Program-made: the position numbers and the translations under genes | The notes under the pieces: model-generated | Database searches by the model: none | Told to the model about the DNA's origin: nothing | Seen by the model: only the letters and a program-made list of their open reading frames with translations | Assembly: GCA_023230525.1 (NCBI GenBank) | Contig: JALNXE010000016.1 | Span: forward strand, 1-59,127 | Direction of reading: 5' to 3' | Source of the DNA: Desulfobulbaceae bacterium | GTDB lineage: Bacteria; Desulfobacterota; Desulfobulbia; Desulfobulbales; SURF-16 | Length of the DNA: 59,127 nt | Part shown: one piece after another, positions 54,998 to 59,127 of the stretch | Numbering within the stretch: position 1 is the stretch's first letter | Layout of the letters: the number at the start of each line of letters is the position of its first letter

Positions 54998-56116
54998 TTA
55001 TCCCTTGCCGGGATCATTTTTTCGACGGGCTGGTATCGTTATAATCCTGATGCCAAAATGGAGAAGGACCACTGCGACTCCACCGGCAATCAGAAGAAAT
55101 CCTATCTTGTCAAGCAGCTTTACCCTGGTTCCGGCCATCATGTAAAAATGGCTTAAGTTGTAAGATTCAAGGACCTCCCGTTCCACCTCATGGCGATCCA
55201 CTGCACCGTCTTCGCGGGTAATGAGAATAAACACCGCGTTGAAATAAGAGGAATCTGCCATATGGCATTTTTCACAGCTTTTTTCCGCCGCTCCTCTTTT
55301 CACCTGATGGGCTTCCGGTTTTAAATCGGCTACCAATTCTGCGTGAAAACTGGCATGGATGTTTTTTTGTCTGAGCAGTAAAATCAGAGAATCGAACTCA
55401 TCCTGGTTAATGATGTTGTCTTTGTTGCTGTCAATCAAAGCCATGAATTTATCGTACTCGATGCCGAGTATTTTGATAATTTCCTCACCTTTAGAGAGTT
55501 TATTGGTAACGAGATCAATGAAAGTGAGGTGAATCTGCGGGGGGGCCGAGGCATGGCAGACGACGCATTCAACAAAAGCAAAGTGTGATTCCCTGGCAGG
55601 CAACCATTCGTGGAATTGATAGGGGTTATGGCATTTCAAGCAGTAGTTGTTTTCCCGTTCCGCCAGCAACGCGGTGTCCATCTGCATGACATCATGGTAC
55701 CCGTGGCATGCATAACAGGTCATTGTGATGCCTTTTTTAAGTATTTCCATATGGACGCTGTTCTTGAAAGCTTCTCCTTCTTCTTCATGACATCTGGCGC
55801 AGTGGACGGATTCCAGGTTAGCTTTGTGAGGAACCTCCTCGTCAAAGTTGAGTTCTTCAATATCCGAGTGGCAATCAACGCAGGTGATGCCGTTGATATT
55901 ATGGACGGAGCGGTTGAATATTTCTTCATCGACGTACAGATTGACAGTGATGGCGCTTTGTAAAATGTTATCCGTACTTTCTTTGGTGAGTGATTTATCG
56001 CTGTGGCATTCCAGGCATTCGGAATTTTCAATTGCACGAACGGGAGATGGCCCAATGCAGCAGATGAAAACAATACATAAGCCATAAGGGAGGATCAATT
56101 TCGTCATTTTCTGCAT
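54998..56116 (-). CDS. Seven-heme cytochrome c with EF-hand-like loop and C-terminal anchor
   Basis: The 372-residue protein has a signal peptide, then seven CxxCH sites: CLECH, CVDCH, CARCH, CYACH, CLKCH, CVVCH and CEKCH (first at residue 34). Between the sixth and seventh lies DSNKDNIINQDEF, an EF-hand calcium loop (about residue 230). A membrane helix at about 340-360 anchors the C-terminus. The product is periplasmic and should receive heme from a CcsA system. It pairs with the cytochrome b gene downstream. The start is ambiguous: the frame opens at 56167; 56116 is preferred for the signal peptide. Confidence 0.85.
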   Translation of the reverse strand: MQKMTKLILPYGLCIVFICCIGPSPVRAIENSECLECHSDKSLTKESTDNILQSAITVNLYVDEEIFNRSVHNINGITCVDCHSDIEELNFDEEVPHKANLESVHCARCHEEEGEAFKNSVHMEILKKGITMTCYACHGYHDVMQMDTALLAERENNYCLKCHNPYQFHEWLPARESHFAFVECVVCHASAPPQIHLTFIDLVTNKLSKGEEIIKILGIEYDKFMALIDSNKDNIINQDEFDSLILLLRQKNIHASFHAELVADLKPEAHQVKRGAAEKSCEKCHMADSSYFNAVFILITREDGAVDRHEVEREVLESYNLSHFYMMAGTRVKLLDKIGFLLIAGGVAVVLLHFGIRIITIPARRKNDPGKG

Positions 56117-56609
56117 AATCTTTTCATCTCCAGGGGTCTTGGCAATGCCCACGCTCTTTATCAACAAATTCGTGGGTAACCGTCAGGGCCAGAGAGTCTG
56201 TTGGTTGCCGGAAATCATCCCCTGACGGAGGTTGAAAATACAACATGCAATTATTCTCCATGTTCATTATGGAGAATTGACCTGAAAATCCATGGGCAAG
56301 GAGGGAAAAAACTGGATACAATTCATATGTATACCTGAATCGCTACAATTGCAAAGAGGTTTTGTGTATGGCTCGGCCCGCTGGAGGAGCAATACCCCGC
56401 CCGCGAGAGGCTCAATGCATCTCAGCGGAAGTTGCTGCAAAATTACAAACCGATCTGTTATGGCAACGGCATTTAAATTAATGGAATTTACTTGGCTGGG
56501 GTAAGGCGAGGGTGACAAAGGGGCGGAGCAGGCTTCATGGAGAATTAACTGGTTGATAACATAGTTGACCACGGAATTTGACTGGGCAGAGGGGAGACGG
56601 CTGTTGTTT
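56117..56609. other. Gap between the heptaheme gene and the small membrane protein gene
   Basis: No supported gene in this 490-base A+T-rich stretch. A hairpin with 9-bp arms ATTCTCCAT and ATGGAGAAT stands at 56253-56277. It is possible that the cytochrome genes have a separate promoter here, but no -24/-12 match with the right spacing was found (a TGCAATTATTCTCCA near 56247 is one base short). Confidence 0.4.
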
Positions 56610-56867
56610 TTAGTTGCCAATTATTGTGACGAGCCAGCTTGAACTGCCAATTATCCCGGCGAGCCATCTTGCACCCAATTCCGCAAATCCGCACATATTG
56701 AGGAGACTCATAAGTAGATATGTTACGGACCACATGCCGATGACAGTCGCCGTGCCTATTATGATGGGAGCGATCAACCCGGCGCTGTCGGAGCTCTCCG
56801 TTATGTCCGGTGTCGTCTGACTGTGAGATGTTGCATTCAGTTGAAGGAGCAATTTTGTATTTGTCAT
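56610..56867 (-). CDS. Small membrane protein, unassigned
   Basis: The 85-residue protein has a polar N-terminal third (to about 28), a helix at about 30-57 (GLIAPIIIGTATVIGMWSVT) and a hydrophobic C-terminal part. GGGGGACA precedes the ATG. It follows the 143-residue membrane gene by 83 bases on the same strand. No family recognised. Confidence 0.5.
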   Translation of the reverse strand: MTNTKLLLQLNATSHSQTTPDITESSDSAGLIAPIIIGTATVIGMWSVTYLLMSLLNMCGFAELGARWLAGIIGSSSWLVTIIGN

Positions 56868-56950
56868 TTATTGTCCCCCTTGGTTTGCTGTGTTGAGTTT
56901 ATCAATGCATACCGCCATTCTGGACAATGGCGGTATGAGCAATCATCTTG

Positions 56951-57382
56951 TTATGGCCGCGGGCGCGTGATGCTGTTGCTGAATACCCGGACATGCTCTG
57001 TTTCGACGCTCTCTTCTTCCTGTCTCCGGTCAATGGCGTAGCCGATCATGCCGTAGCAGTAACTGAAAAGAACCGCGTTGATCAAGTTGATCATGACAAG
57101 CCCGGAGCTCGTAATCAAGGCATCCGGTGCTATTATTCCGCTTCCTACCAGGCAAAAGTATCCGATCGTGCCATGGGTCAGATTGGCGATAAGTCCGATA
57201 AGTCCAAGCAGTTCTCCTATCACTGGCATATAGGCAAATTGAAGAAGGCCGAAGCTTACCGGCGCGATAACCAATCCCACTGAAATTCCGCATAACATCC
57301 ATCTGTAACGAGTATTGCAAATTTTAGTCAGTTGAAAGCAGGCTAAAGGAATGATCGCGAGTAAAATTAGATATTGACTCAT
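56951..57382 (-). CDS. Multi-helix membrane protein, first gene of the sigma-54 operon
   Basis: The 143-residue protein has about four hydrophobic helices (ILLAIIPLACFQL, MLCGISVGLVIAPVSFGLLQ, VIGELLGLIGLIANLTHGTI, SSGLVMINLINAVLFSYCY) and a charged C-terminal tail. No family recognised. AAGGAGGT is an excellent ribosome site. It lies 165 bases downstream of the predicted minus-strand sigma-54 start, so it is the likely first gene under that promoter, with the 85-residue gene and perhaps the cytochromes after it. Confidence 0.55.
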   Translation of the reverse strand: MSQYLILLAIIPLACFQLTKICNTRYRWMLCGISVGLVIAPVSFGLLQFAYMPVIGELLGLIGLIANLTHGTIGYFCLVGSGIIAPDALITSSGLVMINLINAVLFSYCYGMIGYAIDRRQEEESVETEHVRVFSNSITRPRP

Positions 57383-57557
57383 TGATGTACCTCCTTCACT
57401 TTTGCTAATGTCAAGTTTTCATTTGTTATTGTAATTCCATTTTTTGTTTTGGGGCCGCGGTCATGATCGCGAGATCAGGCGTCCTTGATCCCGCCTTCAC
57501 ACGACTTGATTCCTATTGTCCATGATCAAAGTCGTGGTTATGGTTAATTTGTTTTAG

Positions 57558-57573
57558 TGCATCTTGTATGCCA
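57558..57573 (-). promoter_or_regulatory. Sigma-54 promoter of the opposing operon
   Basis: Read on the reverse strand: TGGCATACAAGATGCA, with GG and GC ten bases apart as required at -24 and -12. It is a weaker match than the one at 52340. Transcription would run toward 57382 and start near 57546. Confidence 0.6.
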
Positions 57574-57650
57574 GAAACACGACTCATTTTTTTGTATATT
57601 TATATCAGCATGTTGTTTTGTTGGGCGGTCTGTTTTCCGGCTTTGCATGC

Positions 57651-57664
57651 TTGCATTTATGCAA
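57651..57664. promoter_or_regulatory. Upstream activator palindrome TTGCA-N4-TGCAA, site A
   Basis: TTGCATTTATGCAA, followed by GTGCAATG repeats at 57667-57682. It lies about 80-90 bases upstream of the -24 box and matches the palindromes near the activator gene. Confidence 0.55.
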
Positions 57665-57691
57665 TGGTGCAATGGTGCAATGTGAGGAAGT

Positions 57692-57705
57692 TTGCAATTT
57701 TGCAA
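57692..57705. promoter_or_regulatory. Upstream activator palindrome TTGCA-N4-TGCAA, site B
   Basis: TTGCAATTTTGCAA, a perfect palindrome about 120 bases upstream of the -24 box. Confidence 0.55.
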
Positions 57706-57850
57706 TTATTAATTAGGTGGGAGAGTGTGTTACGGCCAGGCTACATTCTGAATTTTTGCCTCCTGTCTCCTGAATTCCCAATGACAAAGATCAAGGCGGT
57801 AGCACCGTTATTCCTGCAAAATAAACCAAATTAGAAGGTTGAGTTTAGGA

Positions 57851-59127
57851 TCAGGAGCTGTTTCCGGCCGCCCCTGAAACCACCGGCAGGCGTATGGTAA
57901 AGGTCGTCCCCTTGCCCTTCTCGCTGGTAACCTGGATATCCCCCCGGTGTTTTTTTATGATATCGTAGGTGATGCTGAGGCCCAGGCCGGTGCCTTTGCC
58001 CACCTCCTTGGTGGTGAAAAAGGGTTCAAAGATCCGCCGGCTGATTTCCGGCGGCATCCCGCAGCCGGTATCGGCAAAGACCAGAAAGATATTGCCGCCC
58101 TCGGCCCAGGTCCTGATGGTGATCTCGCCGGGCTCCCCCAATGCCTGGCCGGCATTGATCAGCAGATTGGTAAACACCTGGTTGAGTTCACCGGCATTGC
58201 AGAGGGTAAGCGGGATCTCGCCATACTCCCGGTGCACGGTGGCCTTGTATTTGATCTCGTTGGCGACGATCTGCAGGGTGCTTTCGATGGCCTGGTTCAG
58301 GTCGGTGGGCTGGTTTTCGGCCTGGTCCAGCCGGGAGAAACTCTTCAGATTCTGGACAATGCGCTTCACCCGTTCCGTCCCCTCGAGGGACTCTTCCAGC
58401 AGATCCAGGGCGTCGGCGGCGATGTAATCGATCTTGAGGAACTTTCTCTCGGCGGCCAGGCCTTCCAGCAGGGCCTGCTGCCGCTGCGCCGCAAGGCCGG
58501 TTATCTCCCGGATGGCCTTGTCCTGGCTGCTGATGAAGGCCAGCAGCTTTTCCGTGTATTTCCGCAGGGAATTGAGATTGCTCATGACAAAGCCGACGGG
58601 ATTATTGATCTCATGGGCCACGCCTGCGGCCAGCTGGCCGATGGAGGCCATCTTTTCCTGCTGCAGCATCTGGGACTGGGCTGATTTGAGGTCGTTGTAA
58701 GCGCCTTCCAGCTGCCCGGCCAGCTGCTGCAGCCCGGCGTTGGCCGTCTCCAGTTCCCTGGTGCGCGCAGCCACCCGCTGCTCCAGCTCTTCATTGAGTT
58801 CCCGGAGGGCCTTTTCCGCCTGCTTGCGTTCGGAAATATCCTGGAGCATGCCGTCCACATAGAGGATTTTTCCCTGTTCGTTGAAGGCGGCCCGGCTGCT
58901 CATGGTCACCCAGCGCCTGCCGCCGTCCCGGCAGTACATCTCCACCTCGAAATTTTTGACCTCCCCGTTTTCCAGCATCAGCTTATCAAGCTCCAGGCGG
59001 CGCTGGGACGAGACATACAGTTGGGCGATGGAGGGAACGGCCTGGACCAGCTCCGCCGGGGAGCCGTAGCCCAGGATGGCGGCGGTGGCCGGGTTGCAGC
59101 CCAGGAACCGTCCGTGGGCCGTGGTCC
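57851..59127 (-). CDS. PAS histidine kinase (N-terminus beyond the window edge)
   Basis: The frame is open to the right edge and starts inside a PAS domain (CNPATAAILGYGSPAEL). It continues with a PAC segment (GMLQDISERKQAEKAL), a coiled coil with the RVAARTREL linker, the H-box VAHEINNPVGFV, and a HATPase domain with N box (NLLINAGQAL), DTGCGM and GTGLGLS. The HisKA-HATPase type matches the kinase at the left edge of the window. Confidence 0.9.
   Translation of the reverse strand, partial: TTAHGRFLGCNPATAAILGYGSPAELVQAVPSIAQLYVSSQRRLELDKLMLENGEVKNFEVEMYCRDGGRRWVTMSSRAAFNEQGKILYVDGMLQDISERKQAEKALRELNEELEQRVAARTRELETANAGLQQLAGQLEGAYNDLKSAQSQMLQQEKMASIGQLAAGVAHEINNPVGFVMSNLNSLRKYTEKLLAFISSQDKAIREITGLAAQRQQALLEGLAAERKFLKIDYIAADALDLLEESLEGTERVKRIVQNLKSFSRLDQAENQPTDLNQAIESTLQIVANEIKYKATVHREYGEIPLTLCNAGELNQVFTNLLINAGQALGEPGEITIRTWAEGGNIFLVFADTGCGMPPEISRRIFEPFFTTKEVGKGTGLGLSITYDIIKKHRGDIQVTSEKGKGTTFTIRLPVVSGAAGNSS

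Overview
The window looks like chromosomal DNA of a Gram-negative, anaerobic bacterium of the Desulfobacterota (former Deltaproteobacteria), possibly Desulfobulbales. The lineage is an inference from content: system II cytochrome c assembly, a FeoAB locus with a Cys-rich partner, sigma-54 activators, BamD, multiheme cytochrome c, a RACo-like corrinoid activator, many PAS/HAMP/GGDEF proteins and in-frame UGA (selenocysteine) codons. Most of the window is GC-rich with tightly packed operons. Two stretches (about 25.8-28.7 kb and 50.8-57.8 kb) are richer in A+T, sparser, and carry transposase remnants, so they look like accessory DNA.

Layout. 0-13.5 kb: partial histidine kinase, secreted DUF2202 protein, DUF4388 protein, CcsA-like assembly protein plus a membrane partner, feo locus, EttA, GAF-GGDEF protein, RecQ. 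13.5-17.4 kb: a seleno-RiPP locus with two paralogous precursor peptides (the first with two in-frame UGA codons where the second has Cys), an SbtM-like radical SAM/SPASM maturase and a Gfo/Idh/MocA oxidoreductase. 17.4-21.7 kb: flavodoxin-family protein, methyltransferase, BatE-like TPR/SH3 protein, HAMP-GGDEF protein. 21.8-25.8 kb: a four-gene operon (receiver-only regulator, two tandem-rhodanese proteins each broken by one in-frame UGA at the same aligned site, sensor kinase). 26-29.4 kb: frameshifted membrane gene, HigBA-like toxin-antitoxin pair between two REP-like elements with a RAYT remnant, DUF533/TerB protein. 29.4-37.3 kb: MoxR-DUF58-lipoprotein-BatA-BatBC-BatD operon. 37.5-50.8 kb: receiver protein, DUF1566 protein, SGNH hydrolase, NifA-like activator with queH, bamD-trxB-trxA, RACo-like protein with a glycosyltransferase, PEP-synthase-like protein. 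50.8-57.8 kb: transposase remnant, a PAS/sigma-54 activator, and opposing genes for a cytochrome b, a heptaheme cytochrome c and two small membrane proteins; both outer ends carry -24/-12 promoters with TTGCA...TGCAA palindromes upstream. 57.9 kb to the end: partial PAS histidine kinase.

The strongest unusual signal is selenium. Three genes in two unrelated loci contain in-frame UGA codons that must be read through to give a complete product, and paralogues in the window support each position. Two of the four UGAs are followed by short hairpins at the spacing expected of bacterial SECIS elements. The rhodanese-kinase-receiver operon looks like an exported Cys/Sec sulfurtransferase pair wired to a two-component system, and I do not know of a description of that arrangement. 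The second notable unit is the self-contained sigma-54 regulon around the heptaheme cytochrome.
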